Positions 8,900-19,571 of a DNA stretch of 25,739 nucleotides are shown here, piece after piece (position 1 is the first letter of the stretch; every line of letters begins with the position of its first letter). A program made the translations under genes and the position numbers. The stretch is from Chara braunii (Eukaryota; Streptophyta; Charophyceae; Charales; Characeae), in contig BFEA01000284.1 of NCBI GenBank assembly GCA_003427395.1, forward strand, positions 1,046,473 through 1,072,211, read 5' to 3'. The notes beneath the pieces are model-generated. The model saw only the letters and a list, made by a program, of their open reading frames with translations, ran no database searches and was not told where the DNA came from.

Positions 8900-11800
8900 A
8901 CAGGTGAAACCCAGACTGAGTCGAAGTGATCATGAGTCTCCTTGCCTTTCTTTACATAGAGTCTTAGGTCATGAATAGTGCCACCAGCAAAACTGGTAAG
9001 GACTACAAAGACTAAAAGGCCCCCTTGGCTGAAGCCAACAACACTGATATACTAATACCTAATAGCATCTTTGAGGGATATCCTGTTGAGGGTGACCAAG
9101 ATTGACCCATTGATTGGAAACGACTGAACTCCACTCGTGTGTAGGGACAATTTTTACTGATGGTTTTCTAGTGGTCTTCGTAATTGGCCTGACTGCCCGG
9201 ATGGGGGGTATGAGTTGCCTGATTTGCTGGTCAAATCTAAGTTGAAACCTTCTAGTGACCCTGATGACTGAATGCTGCGGAAATAACAAGTCACTATGCA
9301 TTGACCACTCGGTGGCGAAACTTTGAGAAAACTGCAAATTGTTGGGCGGTTTTGCTAATTATTATGCTGGTACGAGATCTGTCCTACAGAACGAACAGAT
9401 GATCTGAGGTTGTTTACTTGAGAGTAGTCAGTACCAACCCGCTGGCCAAAAGTCACTCATTGACTGGGAGTGACCGAGTAGTGAACAACATTTACCACTG
9501 AGTTTTGAATATACCTTTCTGGCCTGACTGGCTGACTCAAACATTAGAGGCACTCTGAATGCTTTGCTGGTCGGATTCTAATCACATACCGTGTGCCCAA
9601 ACTGTTCGTCTCTTAATAAACTAAGGGCTCTCTTTCACTTTCCGCCCTTTGAATGGCACGATATAGCTCGTCCCAGTGTCTTCTCACTCGTCAGCTGTTT
9701 TTTGCTGAGTAGTGAAAGTTGTTGGTCGTTTGAAAGGTAATGGCCAGGTCAGTTCTAGAGAATAATAATCATAGATTTACTGTTGATAACTGACGATTCC
9801 CTTTCTTTTTGCCCGATCGACAGTCTCAATAAATGAGAATGTACTGTGCAATTTTTCATCTGACCTATAAAAATAGATAGTATACTCAATAACCTTTTGT
9901 TCTCTCACTAACTTCAGCGCATGTTCTCTCATCATTTCGACTTGGGGTTGAGCATCTCTGATAACACTCTCTTCCCATCCTTCTGCTTTATCCCGGTGTA
10001 GCGCGTAGGTCACTCTTAGCATGCCCTCACTTCCCATCCCCCTACAAAGGTCTATTATACAGGGGCGATTGAACCGCGCTCATATGAATTTCCTCTCAGT
10101 CTGCTGGACTTTTCGGAGTACTGGGACTGCGAGGATTACTTTACTAGCCAGATTCTGGTAATATACTGTGTACTTAATGCAATTTCGTTCCTTGAAAATA
10201 TTGAATATCTTCCTCTACTCTAGCCTTTTGAATGATACGGTGCAGTTTGTCTCAATACTACTTGAATACTTTCTTTTGTTGCATGTCTTAAGCATTCCAT
10301 TAGTTTAAGTCGAAAGTAACGAGACCAGATCAAGGAGGTGACATACCACCTTTCCAAAGTTCAAAACTTCTCTCACTCAGATGTCGTGTAGGTGCAGCTG
10401 TCGTAATAAATAACCATATTTTACATAAACGGTCACCGACCTTACATCAATCAGGACCCGAGCGAGAACTCTGGCGTGAATCACAGTCCTTGATCCAATA
10501 CTGTATTGTGACCACTCGGTCAAATGCCAGGAGTGTGCACCACACACGAAGGTCAAGGAATCATCACTGTGAGGCGTGACGACAGCCCCCTCCCAAGGAC
10601 TAGAAATTTCTACGAGCGGCGCCCTGTATCACGCCATGTCGGGGTCACAGCATAGGCGACATCAAGTTTGTATAAAGACATTCATCTTGTTGAATGTAGA
10701 GACGACTTCCCCTTCGAACTCTTTATGACTACCTCCTCAATTATAATGAGAGTGTGTCCAAAGAACTGCCAAGCCCACTATTGTTTTCTTCGCCGAATAG
10801 TTGGGCAGTCCAAGCATGAGTCCAGTGCATTGAATGCGTCTGTCTCGAGCGCAGGACCTGCCCTCTCACGGTTCAAACTCGAATTATCGGGTGACCACAG
10901 TCTTGACCACTAAGTGCAGTGAGTGAAACCAAAGACTGATCATTTAGACACGTATTGCAGACAAGACGGAGAGGACACGCAAAAAAAATAAAAAGGAACG
11001 TTTTGGTCTACTCTGTTTCTTAGCGACTCACCCAGGAGAGGGCAAGGGGTGCAGATACTCCTTTTATGGTACCCCCCCCTCTGTCTGAATTAAGATGTTG
11101 TGAGCTAGGGAGGCGATAAGATAAATGCAAGTCAATCACCATCAAGCAAAAATTTGGTGAGAAGATAAGCCACTTTTCTTATAGCAGCTTTTCGCCCTCC
11201 CATTTAGTGGGTAAAATCTCATGGAGAAGAAAGGAAAGGGACTTAGCATTCCGTGAAACAGAAAATTTGTCTGATTACCATCGTAAGTCTTTCGTTGACT
11301 TAGCGAGTCAGCCCTCTTCTACTTCCTTTCCCTTTGTGTGTCGCCCCATTATATTCCATAAATAGCTTTAACATCAGATACTTCTGCCACTCTGCAACAT
11401 CATATCACCACGGTTGCCCATCATCCACTCAAGTCCTAATTGGCAAACAAAGGGGCGACGAACTCGGAACTAAGAGAGAAAATTATAATCTGAACTTTGC
11501 TAGTTTAATGGTTGCTCACCTTTACCGCGAGGGTCTTAGGTCTGAGGCTTAAGCAATTTACCAAGAATCTGTATCTTTTTCCACCAATCCGCAATTGATA
11601 GTTAGGGTATCTTTACTCTGATAGTCCCCTGTACAGCTCACCCGACCCGAGTTTGTGATTCATACCCAGAGTCAACTTTCACCCCCAAGACTATTCTAGT
11701 TCAGCATTGCCCGGCCATTCGCTCACTCGTGATAACGGTCCCAACTCCTTCTCGACTGAAGATGCTCACATGCGGAGAGAGACTCCAAATCAGATTGAAC

Positions 11801-12935
11801 CACGGTTGACAGCTAGACAGTTGGCAACCCCAATACCGAGTTTGCTCACGAGATCCTTACTGATTCTGACCCTTATGTAGCCCTCTCTCTCTCGTGTAAA
11901 AACACCTTCTAACTGGCGCCGACAGACCTTATCTCCCCCCAACCGTAATTGAGCTACTAGTCAAAGTAGAACAAACTGAAAGGGAATAGATGACGGATAT
12001 TAGGTCCGAGTGACTTAATACTCGCGGCGCTATGGTTGCGAACATGCTCCAGGTATGTTCAATTCCCCCTTGATCCTCGTTCGTAGCTATAGGTAATCCG
12101 CATGCCCTCTCTCGACTACTCATACATCAAGAACGGAAGACAGGTGAGTATTGCATTGAAGTTGGAATATTATTCATGTCGTGAAAGGTATTGACGTCAA
12201 CCATGAGCTAGCGAGTAAGCTCTCTCAAGTAGACCTTCTCTTCTTTCATGTAGACATCACGCACTTGCGTGAGCACACGCCCTCTCGCATGTCTCCCTTC
12301 TCTTTATCCTACACGTAGATGATGGCCTGCACATCGTCATGCGGATCAGGTATTCACTTGTGCAGATCGCGTTCAGCGCCCCCTCCTCCTGCTCGTTCTA
12401 AAAGAGATTGGTGAGGACAACGGAGAATCTTTATGGGAGAGAGTTCTCAAACTATGGCGCTGACAAGACAAGAGGCGGCGTCTAGTGCAGCACGCTTACG
12501 CTGAGAGTGGAGTCACCATGCACCAAAAAACCAGTTCGTCTTCTTTTGATCGCAACTACACTGCACTATGTCAGTTAACCACGATGACCTTACGGGTTTA
12601 GCTCATCTCTTCGTCATGAGCTGACACTTCCCGAAGGGCTGGCATCAACTTTGATGTCAACTTTGATGAGCCGTTTGCTTTTATGCGGAAATTAAAAGTA
12701 AAAGAGGGAGTGAAGGGGAGGAAGAAGAAGGAAATCATGCCCAATGACATAGTAAGGGACAACTGCACCACGGGCATCGTTTGGAAGCCTGGCTTCACAT
12801 GCATTCGTACCGCTAGCTTCACGCGCGCTCACTCACCATTGCCCCTACAACAAGGATGGAAGATGGAACGACCCTTCGAGGACTATTGTCCGGGCCTCGA
12901 GAGGGTGTAGCTCCTGCTACCCTGTCAGGACGAAG
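8900..12935. other. Long stretch without a supported gene
   Basis: About 4 kb with stops frequent in all frames. Words of the type TGACCACTCGGT recur (about 9302, 10508) among other CTGACT and GACCGAG words, which hints at old, decayed repeats. A 12-bp word, TCAACTTTGATG, is tandemly repeated at 12645-12668. I see no RNA gene. The only ORF worth listing is at 9777-10037. Confidence 0.45.
9777..10037 (-). CDS. Unassigned short ORF (86 aa), doubtful
   Basis: I do not recognise it. The frame is charged and could form helices (EMMREHALKLVREQKVIEY), with a more protein-like composition than the surrounding DNA. No motif, no clear neighbour and no start context stands out. It could be a single exon, a remnant or chance. 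Confidence 0.22.
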   Translation of the reverse strand: MGSEGMLRVTYALHRDKAEGWEESVIRDAQPQVEMMREHALKLVREQKVIEYTIYFYRSDEKLHSTFSFIETVDRAKRKGIVSYQQ

Positions 12936-13102
12936 TTGACGTCAACCTCAATTTTGAGCATTGACCCTCTTCTTGCCTCTCTCGTGCTGCACGTGTCTCT
13001 CGCGCTTCACCCCACTACTATCCTGTGCGTACGCTCGCACACACGACGTCTCGTACACCCTCCGGGCCTTCCCCTCTCACGTAAGTCTACCACGCACACT
13101 CT

Positions 13103-13156
13103 CTCTCGCTTTACCTTCACTCGCACTTTCTCTCGCTTTACCTTCACGCGCACTTT
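13103..13156. repeat. 27-bp tandem repeat, two copies
   Basis: A unit starting CTCTCGCTTTACCTTCACTC lies at 13103-13129 and 13130-13156 with one substitution and is embedded in pyrimidine-rich DNA. The period is a multiple of three, so it stays open on both strands and lengthens the overlapping ORFs. Confidence 0.85.
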
Positions 13157-13695
13157 TTCTCTCGCAACCGCTCGTGTCTCTCGTTCTCTCTTCTATGATG
13201 GCTCTCTGCCGCGTGTTGACCCCGTCTAGCGGTCCTGATCCCTCCATCGCCGCGAGCTGGCCTCTGGGCCACTCTCGACTGGCCCCGCTTGCTGGTGGTC
13301 TCGTCGCCACTGATCCCGTACGTGCCAGGACTGTGTCTCGATTCGGTCATCTCGCTCTCCCCTCCCGAGTCCCTGTCCAGATGAGCCTGTTCTCTATCTA
13401 CCGTATCGGTAGAGGTCTCGACCTCGTGATATGCGATTGTCACCCTCATCTCCGTTGTCATGCCGTCCCTCCTACAACGTCTCATCGCGCTGTCCTTGGC
13501 CTCAGTGACTGCCGCCTGCAACTTCGGACTAGCCCTCATCTCCTCTTCCTTAGGCCCTTCCACATTGATCTTCAGCTTGACCTTTGCTCCCCCATCGTAG
13601 TCGACAATAGTAGTGATCCAGGGCCCCTCCCCGGACATTGGCCTCCAACGCGTCAGGAGGTTCCAACAGTCCGGCCTATAGCCATGCAGTGCCAT
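13144..13695 (-). CDS. Unassigned ORF (183 aa), doubtful
   Basis: I do not recognise it. It starts at ATG 13695, a few codons after an in-frame TAG. The first 75 residues look protein-like: an aromatic N-terminus (CWNLLTRWRPM), a strand-like VKLKINVEG segment, then a Lys/Glu helix. The C-terminal third is Arg/His/Gly-rich and low-complexity, probably reading through non-coding pyrimidine-rich DNA. A 251-codon + strand frame overlaps it (12961-13716) but is Leu/Ser/Pro-rich throughout. Only one of the two, or neither, can be real; the minus frame is slightly more plausible. Confidence 0.25.
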   Translation of the reverse strand: MALHGYRPDCWNLLTRWRPMSGEGPWITTIVDYDGGAKVKLKINVEGPKEEEMRASPKLQAAVTEAKDSAMRRCRRDGMTTEMRVTIAYHEVETSTDTVDREQAHLDRDSGGESEMTESRHSPGTYGISGDETTSKRGQSRVAQRPARGDGGIRTARRGQHAAESHHRRENERHERLREKKCA

Positions 13696-13716
13696 TTGAC
13701 GCCCTCTCTACAATAG

Positions 13717-14411
13717 CCAAAGCCACTACTAACTCTCCGCCCCTCCACTCACACAGCCTGCACCAGAAGCTCGCTAACTGGACCCAGACTGTATAGGCCC
13801 AGAAGCGGCACCACTATTCCAACCCACTGAGCAGCGAGTCACTGGCTGGCCACGTGGAGACCCAATGACTTTCTTTTATAGCGCCCAAGGGTGTCGGCCT
13901 CCCTGTGTACAGTACGGGATCTCAAACACTATATTTTGATAATTTGTAATTCAAAATTTAATTAAATTCGATAAGATAAAAATAAATTAAATCAACAGGG
14001 CCGAGGAACTCGGTGGTCATAGCACCCATACCGCCATCTGCAGTCATTCACATGTTGCTTTGTCTTCAACATGAAGCGGTAGCAGACCCGACGCGGTGCT
14101 CCCATAACGGGATATCAGTCGAGACTCTCCTGCCCTCAAAACCGATTGCTGGCATTACCTTTGATGGGTACCTACTTCCGATGGTAAGGAGGAGGCTTAT
14201 GAACCTCCATAGTGGGTGATAAGCCTCCTACCGATGCGGCCGCGGGTTGCCCCTCTTTTGGGATCCTACCGTGCGACGCTCAGTTGGACATATCAGGCAC
14301 AAGACGATACACGAAGGGACGGCCAGTCTAGACCGCCAGGCTGCAATCGGAGTTCAAAACTGAACCGTTAGCCTCCAGCAAAATGACAAAAGGAAAAATT
14401 TAAATAAATAG

Positions 14412-14413
<2 letters not shown>
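13717..14413. other. Non-coding stretch with a stem-loop
   Basis: No gene supported. An AT-rich patch lies at about 13925-13995. An inverted repeat is present: GGAGGCTTAT (14191-14200) pairs with ATAAGCCTCC (14219-14228), extended by GGTA (14183-14186) and TACC (14229-14232) across a 4-nt bulge. Confidence 0.55.

Positions 14414-14460
<47 letters not shown>
14414..14460. repeat. (AAT)n microsatellite
   Basis: About 16 AAT units immediately before tandem-unit copy 1. A shorter AAT run (about 15807-15822) precedes copy 2 at the same relative position. Confidence 0.95.
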
Positions 14461-14986
14461 GAGAGGAAACGACACTTCGCAACCCTCAGGTACCGAGGCC
14501 TTGCTAAAACCATCAATTCTCAAGATGCTAGGACAACGGTCCAGATCTACGCATGACTTTGAAACTCCACGCTCACCCCCTCTCTTTTTTTAATTTTTTT
14601 TTTAATTTTTTTTTTTTTCTCTTTCATACGATTGTCACTGCACTTACCCCATAATACGATCATTTGGACATGACGCGCAGCTGAGCACCGTACTACCGTT
14701 TTACTATCTGGACCAACCTGACGGTCACTTCAGCTACGGAGCGGCTCACTGTAAAATAGGACGCCGGTCCTGCATGGCACCACTGAAAAGCAAGTAATTG
14801 GGCCTGTAGTGAGAGTATGTGGGCGGGAGTCCAGTTCACAACGGTAAGTGGATGCCTGACACGTAGTGGTGAGCGAGTGGGTATAGGTGCCTGGTACGCA
14901 GCGGAGGGCCTGGACACAGCGCCCTCCGACATAATACCAAACCCCTGCCCAGCGTCCCCGCTGGGCCAAATGAAACAGGTACTGTA

Positions 14987-15398
14987 GTATAAGGCAGCAA
15001 GGAATGATAGGTCATCCACTCAGTCACCCACGCCACCATTTGTAGCGAAACTTTTCCCACTGTAACTCTGCGTTGACGGCCAGCATATGCTCACCACACC
15101 GCATGCGTCTTCTTCTTCTTCTTTTAACTTCTACAAAGCACCTTCCCTCTCCATCGTACAGTAGTATCTATCTCTGTCTCTTATACACATCTAGATGTGT
15201 ATAAGAGACAGGTATAAGGCAGCAAGGAATGATAGGTCATCCACTCAGTCACCCACGCCACCATTTGTAGCGAAACTTTTCCCACTGTAACTCTGCGTTG
15301 ACGGCCAGCATATGCTCACCACACCGCATGCGTCTTCTTCTTCTTCTTTTAACTTCTACAAAGCACCTTCCCTCTCCATCGTACAGTAGTATCTATCT
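14987..15398. repeat. Exact 187-bp direct duplication flanking a sequencing adapter
   Basis: 14987-15173 and 15212-15398 are identical over 187 bp, and the 38-bp adapter palindrome at 15174-15211 is the only sequence between them. The second unit of the 1.14-kb tandem repeat has this segment only once. The duplication is therefore best explained as the two ends of one mate-pair fragment joined into the consensus. Confidence 0.93.
15174..15211. other. Nextera mate-pair junction adapter (contaminant)
   Basis: A perfect 38-bp palindrome: CTGTCTCTTATACACATCT (the 19-bp Tn5 mosaic end) followed by its exact reverse complement. This is the known circularisation junction of Nextera mate-pair libraries. 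It is not part of the organism's genome. Confidence 0.98.
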
Positions 15399-16940
15399 GG
15401 TTCACATTGTCCCGTCCCCCCTTCTCCTTCAAAAGTGCAATCCTCTTTACTCTCAAGGTGTTATCCTCTCCAAAACTGCGATTTCGTCAAAACGAACATT
15501 TTTTATTTTTTGTACGAAATTGAAAGTCAATTTTTCAAGCGATTTTTCGTGTTTTTTTATATTTTCAACCATTCAAATTCGAGGGATACCTTGAAATGTT
15601 TTTGTCAATAAGCCACTTGTTTTCTCTCGAATTTTAAAAGGAACTACCTTTTATCAGCGACTGTTATCATTTTTCAGTGCAAACTTCTTACTTTCACTAT
15701 AATTTTTTATAGTTTATGTAGGAATCGTCAAATTTCCACATAAGTTTCTTCCTAATTTCACTATATTTCATATGTTTTGGCATATCAATCTATAAAAAGC
15801 CGATTTTAATAATAATAATAATAGAGAGGAAACGACAGTTCGCAACCCTCAAGTACCGAGGCTTGCTAAAACTATCAATTCTCAAGATGCTAGGACAACG
15901 GTCCAGATCTACGCATGACTTTGAAACTCCGCGCTCACCCCCTCTCTTTTTTTTTCCTTTTCCTTTTTTTTTTTTTTTTTTTTTCTCTTTCATACGATTG
16001 TCACTGCACTTACCCCATAATACGGTCATCAGGACATGACGCGCAGCTGAGCACCGTACTACCGTTTTACTATCTGGACCAACCTGACGGTCACTTCAGC
16101 TACGGAGCGGCTCACTGTAAAATAGGACGTCGGTACTGCGTGGCACCACTTAAAAGCCAGTAATTGGGCCTGTAGTGAGAGTATGTGGGCGGCAGTTCAG
16201 TTCACAATGGTAAGTGGATGCCTGACACGCAGTGGTGAGCGAGTGGGTATAGGTGCCTGGTACGCAGCGGAGGGCCTGGACACAGCGCCCTCCGACATAA
16301 TACCAAACCCCCGCCCAGCATCCCCGCTGGCCCAAATGAAACAGGTACTGTAGTATAAGGCAGCAAGGAATGATAGGTCATCCACTCAGTCACCCATGCC
16401 ACCATTTGTAGCGAAATTTTTCCCACTGTAACTCTGCGTTGACGGCCAGCATATGTTGACGGTCATGTCGCACGCGTTTTCTTCTTTTAACTTCTACAAA
16501 GCACCTTCCTTCTCCATCGTACAGTAGTATCTATCTGGTTCAAATTGTACCGTCCCCCCTTCTCCTTCAAAAGTGCAATCCTCTTTACTCTCAAGGTGTT
16601 ATCCTCTCCAAAACTGCGATTTCGTCAAAACGGACATTTTTTATTTTTTGTACGGAATTGAAAGTCCATTTTTCAAGCGATTTTTCATGTTTTTTATATT
16701 TTCAACCATTCAAATTCGGGGGATACCTTGAAATGTTTTTGTCAATAAGCCACTTGTTTTCTCTCGAATTTTGAAAGGAACTACCTTTTATCAGCGACTA
16801 TTATTATTTTTCAGTGCAAACTTTATACTTTCACTATAATTTTTTATAGTTTATGCAGGAATCGTCCAATTTTCACATAACTTTCTTCCTAATTTCACTA
16901 TATTTCATATGTTTTGGCATATCAATCTATAAAAAGTCAA

Positions 16941-17271
16941 TTTTTTCGTTTTTTCGATTCATCTATGGCTACAAAACGCCGTATGTATTTTATTTTATTT
17001 TTTATTTTCACTTTTTTTTTCATACTGATAGATAATTCTTGTTAAATGGTTTATAAAAGTGCAACAATTTTTTAAGTTCGGATCCCATTCACATAAATTC
17101 ATGACCAGTATTGCATTTATTCGATAACATTTCCTCGCTTATACATAAATATTCATAACTCATCTTACCTCCACATCATGTCTTCTAATATGGATCCGCC
17201 ACCATGTCTTCACACATTGTTTTTATTTTATGAACTGTGAGTATAAATATTCTTACGTTGCAGCACGACCA
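16941..17271. other. AT-rich spacer
   Basis: AT-rich DNA with TTTTA-type runs (about 16986-17025) between the tandem repeat and the minus-strand ORF cluster. No gene seen. It is the 3' flank of the cluster. Confidence 0.5.
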
Positions 17272-17688
17272 TTATCCACATATCTTATTTACTGCATTGA
17301 TGATGGGAATCCACATTCTCGCATCATGTGAGTCATCTAACATGCATTCGTAGATAGGTGGAGCAGGCATGCTTTTAAACTCCGTTGTGAAAGCAGACCA
17401 GCCTCCAAGTGTCATGCCCTCACGCAACAATGTTGTTTTTTTTTCTTCGTGGACTTGCATAGTTGTTTCATAACAATGTGCGAAATCACGCCGATCTCTA
17501 TGTTGTCCCTGTCTTTCATAAATGCGCAAGTCGTATACGTCAATTTTTATGAACCTTACGATAATTACAAACAGCTTGCATCCACGAAGTTCGCATCTGA
17601 CTATTGACTTGTATTCGTATGGAAATGGTCCGCCGGTTGTGGTAATCGCTGCCTCTGCAGGCACTGCAATTTGAGTGATGCTCGCCAT
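17272..17688 (-). CDS. Uncharacterised protein (138 aa), possible fifth member of the array family
   Basis: I do not recognise a named family. The start at 17688 has a good plant-like context (CAACAATGGCG). The protein begins MASITQIAVPAEAA. A beta-rich stretch follows (CKLFVIIVRFIKIDVYDLRI, about residues 37-56), then a charged segment (QGQHRDRRDF) and a helical C-terminus. The beta-rich stretch resembles the CSVRILLNDVDLCRVNYVA and VVRVSRNELHMDRLKFIVV segments of the upstream copies, but weakly. An overlapping frame upstream (about 17720-17800) contains DFYIFKDITNVCDRFC. That recalls the tail block of copy 21618-22394, so a decayed 5' part in another frame is possible. It lies last in the same-strand series. 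It could also be an unrelated small gene or an exon. Confidence 0.4.
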   Translation of the reverse strand: MASITQIAVPAEAAITTTGGPFPYEYKSIVRCELRGCKLFVIIVRFIKIDVYDLRIYERQGQHRDRRDFAHCYETTMQVHEEKKTTLLREGMTLGGWSAFTTEFKSMPAPPIYECMLDDSHDARMWIPIINAVNKICG

Positions 17689-18257
17689 TGTTGTAAATGA
17701 TGCACCCCCGTAATGTTTTCCCCTTTAATAATGTCGATTACTACAATCCTGCAAAATCGATCACATACATTCGTTATATCTTTGAAAATATAAAAATCCC
17801 AAGTTACTGCAACATTTCTTAAACATACAAATTGTCTTTTATTATATAACAAGGATCGAAAAAAGAAAAAAAAAGACGAACTATTTTTAATGCATCCACT
17901 CGTCCACATTAACCTCGAGTATGAAAGTTCGAAACGTTTTTGATATTTCAAAATTCATAGTTGTACAACACGCAAATAAAAAAATAAGAGTACGAATACA
18001 CAACCCCGAAAACATGAATAGTTCAACATAAAAGTTGATGTTGATGATCGTTGTTCCTTCCGTGTCAGCGATGTCCCCTTCCTTCTCACTGCTTTCTTCC
18101 TTCTCGCTAGCACTGTCCCCATCCTTCTCACTGCTTTCTTCCTCTCACAATAGTCTATTGTTTTCACTTTGTACAGCCGTGTCAGCGATGAAGCGCATTG
18201 ATTGTAAAATATACCCTTTCGGTGTCTGATGTGCTATGCTGAGTTACGCTATTCGCT
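17689..18257. other. Spacer within the array
   Basis: No intact gene. A minus-strand open frame (17601-17951) overlaps the 5' end of the previous entry and may be remnant coding sequence. A TTC/CTT-rich patch with a local duplication (CCTTCTCACTGCTTTCTTCC near 18078 and 18122) lies at about 18060-18150. Confidence 0.45.
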
Positions 18258-19133
18258 CTATGCATTGAATATAAGTGCTGTGAAATGCCTTGCGTGCTTC
18301 ATGTCTTCACAGAATGGACAATCCACAACTATATTTTTCCTGCCACCCACTAATGGTACTTCCTTTTGTCCCGACCTTTGATACTGCTTCGTACGGGTCA
18401 CTTCTTCCGTATCGCATTTTCTGTGTTCAATTGTGAATACTATCTCCTCGCATTTATAAAAAAGATAGTGAAGTTGAACATGCACCAAACTGTCGACCCT
18501 ATAAACTAACTCCCTCCTTAGTGGTGCATCGAACTCTAACCGATTCCAAAATTGAAGGAGTTTGCTCGAATCTGCGGGGTCCCAGAATTCTTCCCGGGTA
18601 CTAAACAACGCATTCATTTCCGTACCAGTGAGCTTCACTGCTGTTAAAAGTGTTACTACGGCCTTGCCTCTATTGCGTAATCGCATTCGACCGTAGTAAT
18701 TCACTATCACTGGTGCGGTCAGTTCTCTTCTGGCAACGGAATGCCACGCGCACGCTTTTTGCATTTTCTTGTATTTTGCGTTCCAGTCTTGTTTCATGCA
18801 CACCTCCCTCCAGTTTGCTAACATATCCAAAGGGTCAACAACGTCTTTTCTGGATAATGTGAAGTCAACCTCTTCCTCCTTTGTGTACAAGTACCATAAA
18901 TTTGACCCATTATCGCACATGATCGTCTCTTGTCCGTTGACAAAACCGATTATCGGCAGAAGTTCTCCATCCGGTCCAACTTCGTTTTCGACATTCATGT
19001 ACTCATAATTTGATAATTCGTCGATTATCCCAACCGTCCAAATGTTCGTGCCCAAAATTATCAGATCCTTAATTAATGACGGGGCTTCATGACATGATCC
19101 GCTTCGATGCGAGCTGCTCTGGCCGACTTCCAT
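18258..19133 (-). CDS. Uncharacterised protein (291 aa), intact copy of the array family
   Basis: This is the best-preserved member: ATG at 19133, no internal stop, mixed composition and no low-complexity filler. Function unknown. I see no signal peptide or membrane segment. Residues 1-105 carry a section absent from the other copies, including a GPDGELLPIIGF turn and the LWYLYTKEEEVDF segment. The shared part follows: QFWNRLEF (194-201), DAP (202-204), SLVHVQLHYLFYKC (215-228), EEIVFTIEH (229-237) and a C-terminal DCPFCED (271-277). The block [KQ]F-x-N-x-LEF ... L-[IV]-HV-x5-F-x2-C is shared with copy 19572-20366. The DAP...Y...S[IL]...E[KE]I[LV] pattern is shared with copy 21618-22394. The sequence before the ATG (TTGCAGGATGG) also fits a splice acceptor, so this could be a terminal exon rather than a whole gene. 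The C-X2-C at 272-275 might bind metal, but no second pair is obvious. Confidence 0.6.
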   Translation of the reverse strand: MEVGQSSSHRSGSCHEAPSLIKDLIILGTNIWTVGIIDELSNYEYMNVENEVGPDGELLPIIGFVNGQETIMCDNGSNLWYLYTKEEEVDFTLSRKDVVDPLDMLANWREVCMKQDWNAKYKKMQKACAWHSVARRELTAPVIVNYYGRMRLRNRGKAVVTLLTAVKLTGTEMNALFSTREEFWDPADSSKLLQFWNRLEFDAPLRRELVYRVDSLVHVQLHYLFYKCEEIVFTIEHRKCDTEEVTRTKQYQRSGQKEVPLVGGRKNIVVDCPFCEDMKHARHFTALIFNA

Positions 19134-19571
19134 CCTGCAAGTTGTGCCCGTTCACGAACACCCTGTATGTTCACTACACACATGCATGGTTCGTTTCATC
19201 AGCAATCGAACTTGTATCCATGAAATCGTTCCTTTTTCTTAAATCGACAACCTCCTCCTTTCCCCTCCCAACGATGCATCATATATCCTAGTCGAAAAAC
19301 AAAAAAAATATGACTGCTATGTATTACATTTTAAGAACGTTAGAAATTCCTCCGTCTTGCCTAATATTTGATATTCACTCCTTTTCCCCTAAGCACGCTG
19401 TTAGACAACCCGTCCGGATCTGATGAAATACGGCCTATCCCACGGACGAGGTCGTGAACCGAAGCCATACATAACATTCATAGATGATCCATATACGTGG
19501 ATCTGCGGTTCCTCAACTGTTGTATTCTCCGAAAACACGGACATGTATTTCATCCTAACAAAACCTCCTGG
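19134..19571. other. Spacer within the array
   Basis: No gene supported. A 73-codon + strand frame (19423-19644) runs antisense to the next copy and has no recognisable features. A short poly-A tract lies near 19300-19308. Confidence 0.45.

Larger units (their letters stand above)
14461..16940. repeat. Tandem repeat, unit about 1.14 kb, two copies
   Basis: Both copies begin GAGAGGAAACGAC (14461 and 15824) and end near CATATCAATCTATAAAAAG. Downstream of the adapter artefact the offset is constant: GTGCAATCCTCTTTACTC is at 15435 and 16573, 1138 bp apart. Upstream the offset is 1363, which is 1138 plus the 225-bp artefact. The copies look well over 90% identical, differing by scattered substitutions and poly-T or TTC length. 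Each unit holds a poly-T tract, a GC-richer middle with short hairpins, and an AT-rich 3' part. Minus-strand ORFs in the middle are not better conserved than the rest, so I see no gene. The unit type is unrecognised. Confidence 0.9.

Noticed and set aside
10840-10890. Possible tRNA B-box (GGTTCAAACTC)
   Set aside because: No matching A-box or cloverleaf could be folded around it. No other tRNA-like sequence was found in the window.
12961-13716. 251-codon + strand ORF
   Set aside because: Leu/Ser/Pro/Arg-rich composition follows pyrimidine-rich DNA, it includes a 27-bp tandem repeat, and it has no recognisable domain. Its length reflects base skew.
14693-15060. Minus-strand ORFs of 74-108 codons, repeated at 16150-16426
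   Set aside because: They recur only because the tandem unit is repeated. Differences between copies fall evenly and do not favour any reading frame, and no motif is visible.
15174-15211. Genuine Tn5/IS50-type transposon end pair
   Set aside because: The sequence is exactly the mate-pair junction adapter, has no transposon between the ends, and is flanked by a 187-bp identical duplication rather than a 9-bp target duplication.
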